Shown here: piece by piece, positions 9,479 to 19,760 of the stretch
Layout of the letters: every line of letters starts with the position of its first letter
How positions within the stretch are numbered: the first letter of the stretch is position 1
Source of the DNA: Echinicola shivajiensis
Lineage (GTDB): Bacteria > Bacteroidota > Bacteroidia > Cytophagales > Cyclobacteriaceae
Length of the DNA stretch: 64,000 bases
Assembly: GCF_018642165.1 (NCBI RefSeq)
Contig: NZ_JAHHZM010000009.1
Coordinates: 124,001-188,000, forward strand
Direction of reading: 5' to 3'
Notes under the pieces: generated by a model
Database searches by the model: none
The model's input: only the letters and a program-made list of their open reading frames with translations
What the model was told of the DNA's origin: nothing
Program-made: the position numbers and the translations under genes

Positions 9479-12400
9479 ATGAACAAAAATCTACAATCCC
9501 TGATGGTGTTTGTGATGCTGCTGTTCAGTCAGACAGTTTTAGCACAAACCAAGACGATTTCAGGAACGGTTACAGATGCGGGTGATGGTACTGCCATTCC
9601 CGGGGTAAACGTATTTCTGAAAGGTACTACGAACGGTACTTCCACCGATTTGGATGGAAAGTATTCTTTGGCCAATGTTCCAGAAGATGGTACACTGGTT
9701 TTTTCTTTTATTGGCTATGTTTCCCAAGAGGTTTCGGCTGCAGGAAAAAGCACAATTAATATTGATCTTGCCCAGGATACGGAAGAACTGGGTGAAGTGG
9801 TGGTAACTGCTTTGGGTATCAGTAAGGAAAAAGAAAAGCTAGGTTACTCCGTGACGGAAGTGGGCAGCGAGAGTTTAAACAAAGCCCGTGAAACGAACGT
9901 AGCCAACTCTCTTGCTGGTCGAGTGGCTGGTTTGGTAGTGAAAGGCACGAGTAGTGGACCGGGCGGTACAGCTAAAATTACCCTGAGAGGTTTACCAAGT
10001 ATTAGTGGTACAGGCTCTCCGCTTTATGTGATCAATGGTGTCCCAATGGACAACTCCCAAAGAGGATCTGCTGGTCAATGGGGCGGTAGTGATAACGGTG
10101 ACGGTATTGGTAACCTGAGTCCGGATGATATTGAGTCCATGACGGTGTTGAAAGGACAGGCTGCTTCGGCACTATATGGAACTAGGGCTTCCAATGGTGT
10201 AATTATGATTACAACCAAAAAGGGTTCAAAAGGAGATGATTGGTCCTTGAATTATACTTTAAACTATATGGCCGAAAAGCCCATTGACTTTACAGATTTT
10301 CAGCAAGTATATGGACAAGGTACAGGAGGTATCAAACCAGGAAGTGCGGATGAGGCTAAGACTACCGGGAGGTTGGCTTGGGGTGCTATGATGGATGGAA
10401 GTTCTGTTTTGGGCTTTGACGGTAATCAGTATACTTATAGCCCCGCTTCTGAAAATTATATTGATTTTTACAGAACGGGTTCTAATCTTACCAATACAGT
10501 GTCTATTTCCAAAGGTTTTGCTGATGGGTCTTTTAGATTTTCCTATTCTAATTTGAATGCCAAATCTATTGTTCCTAATAGTGATGTGAACAGGAATACC
10601 TTTAACTTGAATGTGGATCAGAACATTTCCGATAAGATCAATATTTCTGCTATGATCAACTATATTGATCAGCGTTCAGAAAATATTCCTTTTTTGAGTG
10701 ATGGTCCTAAAAACCCAAACAACTTTCTTTTCTTGGCTCCTAATATTGATCATAATATTTTCGCTCCAGGATATGATGAAGCGACAGGTGCAGAGACTGT
10801 GTTCAGTGATGATATTTATGTGACCAATCCTTATTTTATCACAAATCAAGGTGTTAATGACTTGACAAGGAGAAGGATGATTTCTGCTATTTCTGCCAAA
10901 TACAGTTTTACGGAAAAAATCTACGCTATGTTAAGAATGGGGAATGATGTTTCCAATGATAAAGTCTTCGGAGTGGATCCTTATGGTCTAGCTTATACAG
11001 CGAATTTGCAAGGGGGCTTATCTTCTAGAGGTCAGTCCGAAAGATCAGAGCTCAATGTGGATGCTATCTTCGGAGCCCAAGTGGACTTGACCCAAGACAT
11101 AGATTTAGATGCCATCATTGGGGCAAGTGTTAGAAATAACAAATACGAAACAGTGGGAGTGGGAGGTAGCAGATTTGTGCTTCCTTATTTGTACTCTCCT
11201 TTTAATGTGGAGGCTTTCTCAAGATCCTATGATTATGATGAAAGAGAAGTTCATTCAGGATATTATTCATTGGGTTTTGGTTATAAAGACTTCTTGACAT
11301 TGACTACAACGGGTAGGTATGATGTTTATAGTACTTTATATCCAACTGATGATGCGGGTATATTTTCTCCATCAGTGACAGCGGCTTTCATTTTTGATCG
11401 CTTGCTGAATATTCCAGCGATGGATTTTGGTAAGTTGAGAGCGTCCTATGCGGTAACCAGTGGTGAGCCTTACGAAGCATATTTGACCAAGTTTTATTAT
11501 TCTTCTGCCAATGCCTATAATGGAGTTCCTGCAGGTTCTTCTCCTTTGACTTTGCCCAACCAAAACTTAAAGCCATTTACAACTGATGAAATTGAAATTG
11601 GCTTGGATGTAAGTTTCTTTAAAGGAAGATTGGCCTTTGATGTGGCTTATTTTGATAAAACAACCCATGACGAGATCATGAATGCCAATTTAAGTATTAC
11701 CTCAGGCTTTAATGGCTATACTGTAGCGACAGGTTCTACCAATAATAAAGGGCTTGAAGTATTGGTAACAGGTGTGCCAATTAGAAATAATGATTTCAGT
11801 TGGACCAGTTCATTTAACTTAACCACTTTAAAAAACAAAGTACTGAGCACGGATATTAATAACAATCCTGTGAATTTGGGCCAAAACAGGGCTACTTTAG
11901 GTAATGCGGTTACTGCATATGTGGTTGGTGAGTCAGGGCCTCAGATTAGGGCCTATGATTATGCCTATGACGGTAATGGGAATATCATGGTAGATGAGGC
12001 AGGACTTCCTATTAGAGGTGAACTGAAAAACTGGGGTACTGTATTGCCAACTCTTTATGGAGGCTGGAATAACGAATTCAACTATAAAGGAGTTAATTTG
12101 TCTTTCCTAATAGATTATAGCTATGGTAATAAAGTGCTTTCAGCTACTGAATTCTACTCTCATTTCAGAGGGTTACATAAAAACACCCTTGTAGGAAGGG
12201 AAGGCGGCGTGACCAATGATGGTGTTACGGCTAGTGCGGAAGATTATTATAGGGCTTTGGTACAAAATGTCACAGCAACCAGTGTGGTAGACGGAGATTA
12301 TATCAAGTTGAGGCAGTTTACACTTGGTTATTCTTTGCCGTCCAGAATATTTGCCAATACTCCAGTGCTGAAGGGATTGGATATTTCCTTTGTGGCCAGA

Positions 12401-12544
12401 AACCTTGCGATTCTTATGCGAAAAGCGGATAATATAGATCCAGAGGCCAGTTTCGGATCCAATATCAACTACACTGGTATAGAAGGTACCAGTTTGCCTA
12501 GCACCAGATCTTTCGGATTTAACCTTAACTTTAAATTGAACTGA
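9479..12544 (+). CDS. SusC/RagA family TonB-linked outer membrane protein
   Basis: Protein of 1021 residues. A signal peptide ends at VLAQ near residue 23, then a carboxypeptidase-regulatory-like beta-sandwich (about 25-110, SGTVTDAGDGTAIPGVNVFL). This leads to the plug domain with AGRVAGLVV, LRGLPSISG and the SusC-typical VLKGQAASALYGTRASNGVI near residue 225. The rest is a beta-barrel ending in the aromatic-rich FGFNLNFKLN. SusC proteins import oligosaccharides, peptides or other large nutrients, powered by TonB-ExbBD and capped by the SusD lipoprotein encoded 2 bp downstream. No glycoside hydrolase, sensor or anti-sigma gene is adjacent, so the ligand is unknown. Confidence 0.95.
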   Translation: MNKNLQSLMVFVMLLFSQTVLAQTKTISGTVTDAGDGTAIPGVNVFLKGTTNGTSTDLDGKYSLANVPEDGTLVFSFIGYVSQEVSAAGKSTINIDLAQDTEELGEVVVTALGISKEKEKLGYSVTEVGSESLNKARETNVANSLAGRVAGLVVKGTSSGPGGTAKITLRGLPSISGTGSPLYVINGVPMDNSQRGSAGQWGGSDNGDGIGNLSPDDIESMTVLKGQAASALYGTRASNGVIMITTKKGSKGDDWSLNYTLNYMAEKPIDFTDFQQVYGQGTGGIKPGSADEAKTTGRLAWGAMMDGSSVLGFDGNQYTYSPASENYIDFYRTGSNLTNTVSISKGFADGSFRFSYSNLNAKSIVPNSDVNRNTFNLNVDQNISDKINISAMINYIDQRSENIPFLSDGPKNPNNFLFLAPNIDHNIFAPGYDEATGAETVFSDDIYVTNPYFITNQGVNDLTRRRMISAISAKYSFTEKIYAMLRMGNDVSNDKVFGVDPYGLAYTANLQGGLSSRGQSERSELNVDAIFGAQVDLTQDIDLDAIIGASVRNNKYETVGVGGSRFVLPYLYSPFNVEAFSRSYDYDEREVHSGYYSLGFGYKDFLTLTTTGRYDVYSTLYPTDDAGIFSPSVTAAFIFDRLLNIPAMDFGKLRASYAVTSGEPYEAYLTKFYYSSANAYNGVPAGSSPLTLPNQNLKPFTTDEIEIGLDVSFFKGRLAFDVAYFDKTTHDEIMNANLSITSGFNGYTVATGSTNNKGLEVLVTGVPIRNNDFSWTSSFNLTTLKNKVLSTDINNNPVNLGQNRATLGNAVTAYVVGESGPQIRAYDYAYDGNGNIMVDEAGLPIRGELKNWGTVLPTLYGGWNNEFNYKGVNLSFLIDYSYGNKVLSATEFYSHFRGLHKNTLVGREGGVTNDGVTASAEDYYRALVQNVTATSVVDGDYIKLRQFTLGYSLPSRIFANTPVLKGLDISFVARNLAILMRKADNIDPEASFGSNINYTGIEGTSLPSTRSFGFNLNFKLN

Positions 12545-12546
12545 TC

Positions 12547-14148
12547 ATGAAAAGATATATATCCTTATTCTTAACAGGATTATTACTGGCAGTCTCTGCC
12601 TGTGATGATAATTTTGAAGATATCAACACCGATCCTAACCGAGCGGACGGTAATTTGTTTGATCCTAACCTGATCCTGCCAACTGTATCCTATGATTATG
12701 GAAATATGGTGACTGGTTATACAGGTTCCATACTTTTCCAAAGTATGTGGGTGCAGGTTTTTGCGTCTACCACTACTGGTGGGGCCAACTATTATTCCAA
12801 TGGTGATAAATATGTAGCCTCTGTAAATACCAATAGCTATATTCAAAATGTTTGGGCCAATGGTTATTCAGCAGCCTCTAGAGTGTATCAAATGCAGTCG
12901 CTTGCTCAGGAAAAGGGTTTGACAAATTTGGATGCTGTAGGGGAAATCATGAAGATTTTGACACTCTCCTTTGTATCTGATATTTATGGTGATGTGCCTT
13001 ATTCAGAAGCTTTGCAAGCTGAAGATGGAATCACCCAGCCAGTTTATGATGCTCAGGATGCATTGTATATGAGGATGCTTGAGGACCTTGATGGTGCATT
13101 GAGTACTTTGGGTTCTGGTACAGATGCCATTTCAAATGATGTGCTTTATGGCGGGGATGTAACCAAATGGAAAAAATTTGGGTATTCATTGATGCTTAAA
13201 ATGGCCATGAGATTGGTAGATGTGGATGCTACCACCTCGCAGACTTATGTGCAAAAAGCTGTAGCCGGTGGTGTTTTTGCTTCCACTGCGGATGAAGCTG
13301 TTTTGGTGTCAGACCAAACCAATGGCTATGCCAATTCCAGTGCAAATGCCCTGAATACAGTGGATGATGTTTATGAGGTTCGTTGGTCCAAAAATCTGAT
13401 TGATTTTATGAAGGCTGTGAACGACCCAAGGCTTCCAGTAATTGCTGAAGTACCACCAGCAGGTTTGGCAGCTAATAGAAACGGTAATGTTGTAGGGGAT
13501 AATGATCCTGCCGTACAAATAGGTTTGCCAAATGGTTATGACCTTAAAGGTGGAGATACGGACGTAGTGAATGAGCCTAATTATCCTGGAGCAACTGGTT
13601 CTGGGGACGATGTAGCTCCAATAGGTGCTTATTCTAGACCTACTGCTATCTATAGAGACAGAGATGCGCCGGTATTTATTTTGACCTATGCAGAAGTAGA
13701 GCTTTTATTGGCTGATGCGGCTTTGAGAGGTTATAGTACTCCGATGACTGCTGCTGAACATTATAGAGCAGGTGTGATCGCTGCGATGACCAGTATAGGG
13801 AAATTTGGTGGTGGAGCAGTAAGTGCGTCAGATGCAGTGAGCTTTGCTGATGCCAATCCATTAGATATGAGCACTACTGAGAATGGATTGAAAATGGTCA
13901 ATGAGCAAATCTGGGCCACTACGGGTGTGATGGTTAACTTTGTGGAATCTTGGAATAACTGGAAAAGATCAGGTTATCCTGAGTTGACGCCAGTGACTTA
14001 CACTGGTAGCTTCTCTCCAGGACAAATTCCTAGAAGACAGCTTTACCCAGCTTCAGAAAGTACTACCAACCCTACCAGCTTAGCTGATGCTATTGCACGA
14101 ATGGGTGGTGATTCTTGGACAACCAGGGTATGGTGGGATGCACAATAG
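12547..14148 (+). CDS. SusD/RagB family (SusD-like) nutrient-binding outer membrane lipoprotein
   Basis: Protein of 533 residues with a lipoprotein signal whose lipid cysteine is in AVSAC near residue 19, followed by NFEDINTDPNRAD, the typical N-terminus of the SusD-like_2 group. Tetratricopeptide-like helices (for example AAHYR-type segment TAAEHYRAGVIAAM) and FILTYAEVELLLADAAL near residue 380 are characteristic of SusD ligand-binding proteins. It forms the lid of the SusC transporter encoded immediately upstream, and the 2-bp gap indicates translational coupling. A strong terminator follows. Confidence 0.93.
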   Translation: MKRYISLFLTGLLLAVSACDDNFEDINTDPNRADGNLFDPNLILPTVSYDYGNMVTGYTGSILFQSMWVQVFASTTTGGANYYSNGDKYVASVNTNSYIQNVWANGYSAASRVYQMQSLAQEKGLTNLDAVGEIMKILTLSFVSDIYGDVPYSEALQAEDGITQPVYDAQDALYMRMLEDLDGALSTLGSGTDAISNDVLYGGDVTKWKKFGYSLMLKMAMRLVDVDATTSQTYVQKAVAGGVFASTADEAVLVSDQTNGYANSSANALNTVDDVYEVRWSKNLIDFMKAVNDPRLPVIAEVPPAGLAANRNGNVVGDNDPAVQIGLPNGYDLKGGDTDVVNEPNYPGATGSGDDVAPIGAYSRPTAIYRDRDAPVFILTYAEVELLLADAALRGYSTPMTAAEHYRAGVIAAMTSIGKFGGGAVSASDAVSFADANPLDMSTTENGLKMVNEQIWATTGVMVNFVESWNNWKRSGYPELTPVTYTGSFSPGQIPRRQLYPASESTTNPTSLADAIARMGGDSWTTRVWWDAQ

Positions 14149-14180
14149 ACATCCGATCATAATGATTTGAATAAATACAA

Positions 14181-14207
14181 AAGGAGGGTTTCGGCCCTCC
14201 TTTTTTT
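14181..14207 (+). terminator. Rho-independent terminator of the susCD operon
   Basis: GGAGGG (14183-14188) pairs with CCCTCC (14195-14200), extended by AA/TT, around a six-base loop and followed by seven T. It ends the SusC/SusD operon and also precedes the convergent lipoprotein gene. Confidence 0.9.
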
Positions 14208-14219
14208 GATATGGTTGAT

Positions 14220-15359
14220 TTAAATTCCCTTCACCTCCATCACCACAAAGGCGAGTTCATCTTCTATATTGTGTTGGAAGAATATTTTGTTGTCTTTAAT
14301 AAAGCTGTTGGTTGAATAGTGTTCCTTTGGAATTTCGTTTTCTGAGATTTGGTTGAAATTTTTATCAAAAACTGTTAGAACATAGGTCCAGTTTTGTTGT
14401 TGGGGAGAATCTTTACCTAAAGAAATTCTATAATATTTTTCTTGTTCAGGGTCTGTAATTAAATTCCTGAAGATAATCACATTGGGGGTTTCGATATTTA
14501 TTCTACGGAATTCTTCTTGAGAATGGACAATATTCTTCTTCGGTTTTGGTTGTCTGTTGGCTGTTAATTTGCTTTCAAAAGTATAATATATTGTGGTGTC
14601 ATTTTTAATGTCGTAAACGAAAAGTTCGTTAACAGAACTGTTTGATATTAAAATCCTATCGTTTTCCCTTTGAAAGTAAATAGATGCACTTCTGGAAGTT
14701 CTACCACCATCACTAATGAAATCTACCTTATAGGCTTTAACGGCATCAAGACCTTTTAAGGGTTTTTTTGTAAAAGTTTTTGATTTTATATCAACTACAG
14801 CAATACCGTGAGGTTCTCCATAGCCGTGTCCATAAAACGAATAATATTTATATGTTTTTGGATCTATGGATCCGAATGTGTCTATGCGTTCATTTGTGCT
14901 TAAACTATCACCATTGAGATCATCGTTGTTCAATTGAAAGCTCTCCAATTTTTGTCCAGTGCTATTAAAAATTTGTATCCCATCATTGAAGTTATTGATC
15001 ATGAATTTATCTTGATCAAAATGATCAATGCTGGATACATAGCTGGTGGTACCATTGGGGCCTTCGGTTTCAAAAGGTATTTGCTTTTCCAGCTTGAAAT
15101 CCTTCAAATTGATGACATCAATTACGTTTTGTTTGTAGTTGTAGTTGAAATAGTAATTTAGATCATCACTAAAGTCTGTCCTTGCATCTTGATTTTCAAT
15201 TAAAATTATTTCTTCTCCCGAATCGATAAAGAGCGTGTCTACTACTTCTAGTGTGAATTTCTTTTCTGAATTTTCAGTCAAACTTGATGTTTCCTTGGTG
15301 GTTTTTTCAGTACAGGAAAAGATTAAAAAAGGCAAAGCTGCAAAAAAATGCTTTTTCAT
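14220..15359 (-). CDS. DUF4221-like lipoprotein, probable beta-propeller
   Basis: Protein of 379 residues starting with a lipoprotein signal (lipobox LIFSC near residue 16). The sequence is a series of short beta-rich segments such as FMINNFNDGIQIFN, SFYGHGYGEPHGIAVVDIK and FVYDIKNDTTIYYTF, consistent with a propeller, and the C-terminal part (EFRRINIETPN, YYRISLG, TVFDKNF, FFQHNIEDELAFVVMEV) resembles DUF4221/6-bladed-propeller proteins that are abundant in Cyclobacteriaceae. Function is unknown. It is a single gene convergent with the SusD-like gene. The family assignment is from memory of the sequence pattern. Confidence 0.7.
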   Translation of the reverse strand: MKKHFFAALPFLIFSCTEKTTKETSSLTENSEKKFTLEVVDTLFIDSGEEIILIENQDARTDFSDDLNYYFNYNYKQNVIDVINLKDFKLEKQIPFETEGPNGTTSYVSSIDHFDQDKFMINNFNDGIQIFNSTGQKLESFQLNNDDLNGDSLSTNERIDTFGSIDPKTYKYYSFYGHGYGEPHGIAVVDIKSKTFTKKPLKGLDAVKAYKVDFISDGGRTSRSASIYFQRENDRILISNSSVNELFVYDIKNDTTIYYTFESKLTANRQPKPKKNIVHSQEEFRRINIETPNVIIFRNLITDPEQEKYYRISLGKDSPQQQNWTYVLTVFDKNFNQISENEIPKEHYSTNSFIKDNKIFFQHNIEDELAFVVMEVKGI

Positions 15360-15464
15360 AAAATGGATGTGTTTAGATTCAAAATATATTTAAAACTAAA
15401 GCTTTTGGAGAAGAATGCAATTGGCTATCAAAAAAATGGACTTGCAAATTCCTGATAATGGATA

Positions 15465-15487
15465 GGTCAGGATTTTAAATCCCGACC
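15465..15487. repeat. 23-nt hairpin (GGTC..GACC) in the gap after the trmH-like gene
   Basis: GGTCAGGATTT at 15465-15475 pairs with AAATCCCGACC at 15477-15487 with one mismatch. It lies in the 276-bp gap between the DUF4221-like and methyltransferase genes, which otherwise holds two CCAGCAAG copies nearby and nothing else I can name. There is no T-run, so it is not an obvious terminator. Confidence 0.55.
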
Positions 15488-15635
15488 AGCAAGTGTATGG
15501 TCCCACCAGCAAGCAGTGTTTATTTATAGTGTTAAAATTTCTAACATCTGTGTTTATCTTATTTAACTACCAGACCGGCGAGGCATGTCTTTGATAGTTT
15601 AAGAAAATAATGCCCTGTAAAACGAAGCTCACAAA

Positions 15636-16178
15636 TTAATTTCCTTGCAATACGCCCATTTTGGATACAAAATCCCAGATGGTGATACCCATGCTCACTG
15701 AGATATTTAAGGAATGTTTGGTGCCGAATTGAGGTATTTCCAGTACATGGTCGCTTGCTTGTATAACCTCTTCTTCCACCCCGAAGACTTCATTGCCAAA
15801 GACAAGAGCATATTTTCCATCTTGTGAGGGCTGGAAATCCTGGAGCATGGTACTTTTGTCTACTTGCTCCAAGGAACAGATTTGATATCCATTTGCCTTG
15901 AGTGAGTCAATGGCCTCCATGGTGCTGCTTGTATGCTCCCATTCTACAGACTCGGTTGCACCTAAGGCAGTTTTTTGAATGTCTCTATGTGGTGGGGTGC
16001 CTGTGATTCCGCAAAGGTATATTTTCTCAATACGGAAAGCATCAGAAGTTCTGAAGGCGGAGCCTACATTGTTCAGGCTACGGATATTGTCCAGGACAAT
16101 GACCAAAGGTATTTTGTTTGCGGTTTTATATTCATCAACAGACAGTCTGTTGAGCTCGTCCATGCTTAATTTTTTCAT
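15636..16178 (-). CDS. TrmH/SpoU family RNA 2'-O-methyltransferase
   Basis: Protein of 180 residues with the three SPOUT motifs in order: LDNIRSLNNVGSAFRTSDAF near residue 30 (motif 1, catalytic Asn/Arg), ALVFGNEVFGV near residue 128 (motif 2), and IPQFGTKHSLNISVSMGI near residue 150 (motif 3, the knot that binds S-adenosylmethionine). It lacks the N-terminal RNA-binding extension of RlmB. Such short Bacteroidetes enzymes methylate a ribose in tRNA or rRNA; which one is not readable. It is divergent from mutS with an 88-bp gap. Confidence 0.9.
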   Translation of the reverse strand: MKKLSMDELNRLSVDEYKTANKIPLVIVLDNIRSLNNVGSAFRTSDAFRIEKIYLCGITGTPPHRDIQKTALGATESVEWEHTSSTMEAIDSLKANGYQICSLEQVDKSTMLQDFQPSQDGKYALVFGNEVFGVEEEVIQASDHVLEIPQFGTKHSLNISVSMGITIWDFVSKMGVLQGN

Positions 16179-16266
16179 TCGGTTTTTGTTTACCTTTTTG
16201 AATCGATTAATTTCAACCCTTGAATAATTTCCAAAAGTAACATTTAAGATTTAAATCCGGTAGAAG

Positions 16267-18876
16267 ATGGCCAAAGCAAAGGCAAAAGCAGCGAAGGAAA
16301 CTCCCTTGATGAAGCAATATAACAGTATCAAAGCCAAACACCCAGGTGCTTTATTGCTGTTTCGAGTGGGTGATTTCTATGAGACATTTGGGGAAGATGC
16401 CATCAAGGCCAGTAAGGTGCTGGATATTGTTTTGACCAAGCGGGCCAATGGTTCGGCAAGTCATATTGAATTGGCCGGATTTCCACATCATTCCTTGGAC
16501 AGCTATTTGCCCAAGCTGGTAAGGGCAGGGAATAGGGTGGCCATTTGTGACCAATTGGAAGATCCAAAAGAGGTCAAGGGAATTGTAAAAAGAGGAGTGA
16601 CCGAATTGGTGACTCCAGGCCTTTCTTTCAATGATAATGTGTTGGATAAGCGCAGGAATAATTACCTGGCATCGATCTATTTTGGGAAGCAAAGTTTAGG
16701 TGTTGCCTTTTTGGATTTGTCTACGGGCGAATTTATGTGTGCCGAAGGGAGCGATTCTTATATAGAAAAACTTTTGCAGAGCTTTAATCCTTCTGAGGTC
16801 ATTTACTCTAAAGCTGACAAGGCCAAAGCTGCAGACTTGCTAAAGGATGAATATACTACCTTTCATTGTGAAGATTGGGTTTTCCAATATGATTATACCT
16901 ATGAAAAGCTGACTAATCATTTTGAGACAGCCAATTTGAAGGGCTTTGGCATAGAGAACCAAGGGCATGGGATTATCGCTGCTGGAGCGGTGCTTTATTA
17001 CCTTGCAGAGACTGAGCATAAGGAAGTCAAACATATTGCCTCAATTTCCAGGATTGCAGAGGAGAAATTCGTTTGGTTGGATAAGTTTACCATTCGTAAC
17101 CTAGAATTGGTTTATCCACAGCAAGATGGTGGGGTTCCTTTAATTCAGATTCTGGACCAAACAGTGACACCAATGGGCTCCAGGATGTTGAAGAAGTGGA
17201 TGGTGTTGCCATTAAAGGAGAAGGCTCCGATAGAAGAAAGGTTGAAAGTAGTGGAGTATTTCCATTCTGAACCAGAATTAAGTGACGAAATCCTTTCGCA
17301 TTTGAAGCATATTGGGGATTTGGAAAGATTGATTTCAAAGGTGGCTGTGGGAAGGATCAATCCGCGAGAAATGAACCAGCTTAAAAAGGCCTTGAAAAGT
17401 TCTCTGCCTATTAAGGGGTTGCTCAAAGACCAGAAAAACCCTTCACTCAAAAAATTGGGTGACCAGATCAACGCTTGTGAGTTCTTACTGGAGAAAATAG
17501 AAAGAGAACTTAAAGAAGATGCGCCAATGCTCGTCCATCAAGGTAATATCATCTGTGATGGAGTGGATGCTGAGCTGGATGAATACCGTAAACTGGCAAC
17601 TTCTGGAAAAGACTATTTGGTACAAATCCAACAAAGAGAAGTTCAGCGGACTGGTATCAGTAGTCTGAAAATCGCTTATAATAAGGTGTTTGGATATTAT
17701 CTCGAGGTATCCAATGCGCATAAGGATAAAGTTCCGACAGAATGGATCAGAAAGCAGACTTTGGTGAATGCGGAGAGGTATATTACCGAGGAGCTAAAGG
17801 AATATGAAGATAAGATTCTCCATGCAGAAGAAAAGTTAATTGTATTGGAGCACAAGTACTTCAATCTTTTGGTGCAAAGTGCCGGAGAGTATGTGACGCA
17901 AATCCAGGAAAATGCGAGAATCTTGGCTACTGTGGATTGCTTGGTTTCATTTGCACAGGTGGCCATCAGCAATAACTATTGCAGGCCAAAGGTAGCGGAT
18001 ACCGATACCTTGGAGATTAAGGACGGCCGTCATCCCGTGATCGAAAAGCAACTGCCTATAGGGGAGGATTATGTTCCCAATGATATTTATTTGGATAATA
18101 GTTCACAGCAAGTCATTATTATTACCGGGCCTAACATGGCGGGTAAGTCGGCCTTATTGAGGCAAACAGCTTTGATTGTCTTGATGGCCCAAATGGGAAG
18201 CTTTGTGCCGGCCTCTTATGCACGGATTGGGATTATTGACAAGGTCTTTACTAGGGTGGGGGCTTCTGATAACCTTTCAAAAGGTGAATCAACCTTTATG
18301 GTGGAAATGACTGAGACAGCAAGTATCCTCAATAACCTTTCTGATAGAAGCTTAGTGTTAATGGATGAAATCGGCCGAGGTACTTCTACCTATGATGGTA
18401 TATCTATTGCTTGGTCTATTGTGGAGTTTTTGCATAACCATCCTAAGTTCAAGGCAAAGACATTATTTGCGACTCATTACCATGAATTGAACCAATTGGC
18501 CGAAGATTTTCCTAAAGTGAAGAACTTCAATGTGTCTGTAAAAGAGGTGGGGGATAAGGTGATCTTTATGCGTAAGCTGAAAGAAGGGGGTAGTGAGCAT
18601 AGTTTTGGTATTCATGTAGCCCAGATGGCCGGTATGCCTAATCCAGTGGTGTTAAGAGCTGCTGAGATCATGGGGCATTTAGAACAAGACAAGGATATGC
18701 ATAAACAGCAGGAAAAAATGAAAGATGTTCCAAAGAACAATTTCCAGTTGAGTTTGTTTGAGATTGATCCCAAGTTCAAGGAAGCTCAGGAGCTTTTGGA
18801 TGCTATTGATATCAATACAATTTCACCTGTGGAGGCCCTTTTGAAACTTAATGAAATCAAGAAAAAGCTGGAATAA
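16267..18876 (+). CDS. mutS: DNA mismatch repair protein MutS
   Basis: Full-length protein of 869 residues. The N-terminal mismatch-recognition domain has [20 protein letters not shown] and the phenylalanine wedge in [13 protein letters not shown] near residue 38. Connector, core and clamp domains follow, then the ABC-type ATPase: Walker [11 protein letters not shown] (residues 619-628), a GESTFMVEM signature segment, Walker [17 protein letters not shown], and the ATHYHEL loop. The C-terminal residues (QLSLFEIDP...) are the usual linker to tetramerisation. MutS binds base mismatches and recruits MutL. No mutL is in the window, which is common. Confidence 0.98.
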   Translation: MAKAKAKAAKETPLMKQYNSIKAKHPGALLLFRVGDFYETFGEDAIKASKVLDIVLTKRANGSASHIELAGFPHHSLDSYLPKLVRAGNRVAICDQLEDPKEVKGIVKRGVTELVTPGLSFNDNVLDKRRNNYLASIYFGKQSLGVAFLDLSTGEFMCAEGSDSYIEKLLQSFNPSEVIYSKADKAKAADLLKDEYTTFHCEDWVFQYDYTYEKLTNHFETANLKGFGIENQGHGIIAAGAVLYYLAETEHKEVKHIASISRIAEEKFVWLDKFTIRNLELVYPQQDGGVPLIQILDQTVTPMGSRMLKKWMVLPLKEKAPIEERLKVVEYFHSEPELSDEILSHLKHIGDLERLISKVAVGRINPREMNQLKKALKSSLPIKGLLKDQKNPSLKKLGDQINACEFLLEKIERELKEDAPMLVHQGNIICDGVDAELDEYRKLATSGKDYLVQIQQREVQRTGISSLKIAYNKVFGYYLEVSNAHKDKVPTEWIRKQTLVNAERYITEELKEYEDKILHAEEKLIVLEHKYFNLLVQSAGEYVTQIQENARILATVDCLVSFAQVAISNNYCRPKVADTDTLEIKDGRHPVIEKQLPIGEDYVPNDIYLDNSSQQVIIITGPNMAGKSALLRQTALIVLMAQMGSFVPASYARIGIIDKVFTRVGASDNLSKGESTFMVEMTETASILNNLSDRSLVLMDEIGRGTSTYDGISIAWSIVEFLHNHPKFKAKTLFATHYHELNQLAEDFPKVKNFNVSVKEVGDKVIFMRKLKEGGSEHSFGIHVAQMAGMPNPVVLRAAEIMGHLEQDKDMHKQQEKMKDVPKNNFQLSLFEIDPKFKEAQELLDAIDINTISPVEALLKLNEIKKKLE

Positions 18877-19024
18877 AAATCTCCTTGAAAATCAGTAGAA
18901 TACGGATTTTTGAGTAAAAAACATGAAAAATTTTTATCAGAGCACTTGTGGTTTAGAAAAGTCTGCGTACATTTGCACTCACAATGACGGAGATAACACG
19001 GTCAAAGTCAAAGTTTCTAAACAA

Positions 19025-19097
<73 letters not shown>

Positions 19098-19104
19098 CTC
19101 AAGG

Positions 19105-19130
19105 GCCCTTGTAAGAAGGGCTTTCTTGTT
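19105..19130 (+). terminator. Small hairpin between the two tRNA genes
   Basis: GCCCTT (19105-19110) pairs with AAGGGC (19116-19121), followed by TTTCTTGTT. It is probably a processing or termination signal after tRNA-Gly. Confidence 0.5.
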
Positions 19131-19190
19131 TCTGAAACAGCTTAGCTTTTCAGTTCAAGAGAAAGAAAACTTCTATTCAAACTAGAAGAA

Positions 19191-19274
19191 GCCGGGATGG
19201 TGGAACTGGTAGACACGCAAGACTTAAAATCTTGTGGCCATTAGGCCGTGCGGGTTCGATTCCCGCTCCTGGTA
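19191..19274 (+). tRNA. tRNA-Leu (UAA anticodon)
   Basis: An 84-nt class II tRNA: acceptor GCCGGGA (19191-19197) with UCCUGGU (19267-19273), anticodon loop CUUAAAA giving UAA, a long variable arm (GGCCAUUAGGCC region), T stem GCGGG/CCCGC with loop UUCGAUU, discriminator A. CCA is not fully encoded. It lies 93 bp after tRNA-Gly and likely shares its transcript. Confidence 0.95.
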
Positions 19275-19277
19275 CAG

Positions 19278-19304
19278 AAGCCTCGTAGCAATACGGGGCT
19301 TTTT
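19278..19304 (+). terminator. Terminator of the tRNA pair
   Basis: AAGCCTCGTA (19278-19287) pairs with TACGGGGCTT (19292-19301) around loop GCAA, followed by a T-run. A ten-base-pair stem with one G-U makes this a strong terminator. Confidence 0.88.
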
Positions 19305-19760
19305 GTATTTTATTTTTATAGAATAGATGTCAGACTAAAGACAATAGATTGAAAAAAACGGATTTAGTTATCAATTCATGAAAAATCTGTGTTCATCCTT
19401 TTCATCAATAATTAGATGTATATATGGGTTAATAAAGCTGATCCCTGAATTACCTTTCTACCCTAGAAAAATTGCTGGATCCGTTTTTATGACCTTTTTC
19501 AAAATGCGCAGTACCAAGTTTTTATAAGAATGGGATAGGGCATGGCAAATGCCTTTTATTTGGACTTCCACATTGCAAATGTGAAACAGCTTAAATAGAG
19601 AAATTATCTGTTATTCATTTTACTTGGTTTAACCTGCTTTTATGGTAGTGTACAATATTGGTCTTATTGTTGATGTTAATAAGTCGCTAATATATATTTA
19701 CTGTAATGTCCAAAAGGCATTATATTGTTTGATTATAGTCACCATCTAAACAAATATATT
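19305..19760. other. 456-bp intergenic region after the tRNA genes
   Basis: No ORF with coding character is seen. At 19379-19405 there is an AAATCTGTGTTCATC segment typical of degenerate intergenic repeats in Bacteroidetes; relatives occur at 46675-46713 and 15545-15565. The last part is AT-rich and must contain the promoter of the following lipoprotein gene, but no exact -7 box was found. Confidence 0.45.

Noticed and set aside
9479-14148. Treating the SusC/SusD pair as a polysaccharide utilisation locus
   Set aside because: No glycoside hydrolase, sulfatase or sensor gene is adjacent; the nearest carbohydrate operon begins 8.4 kb away.
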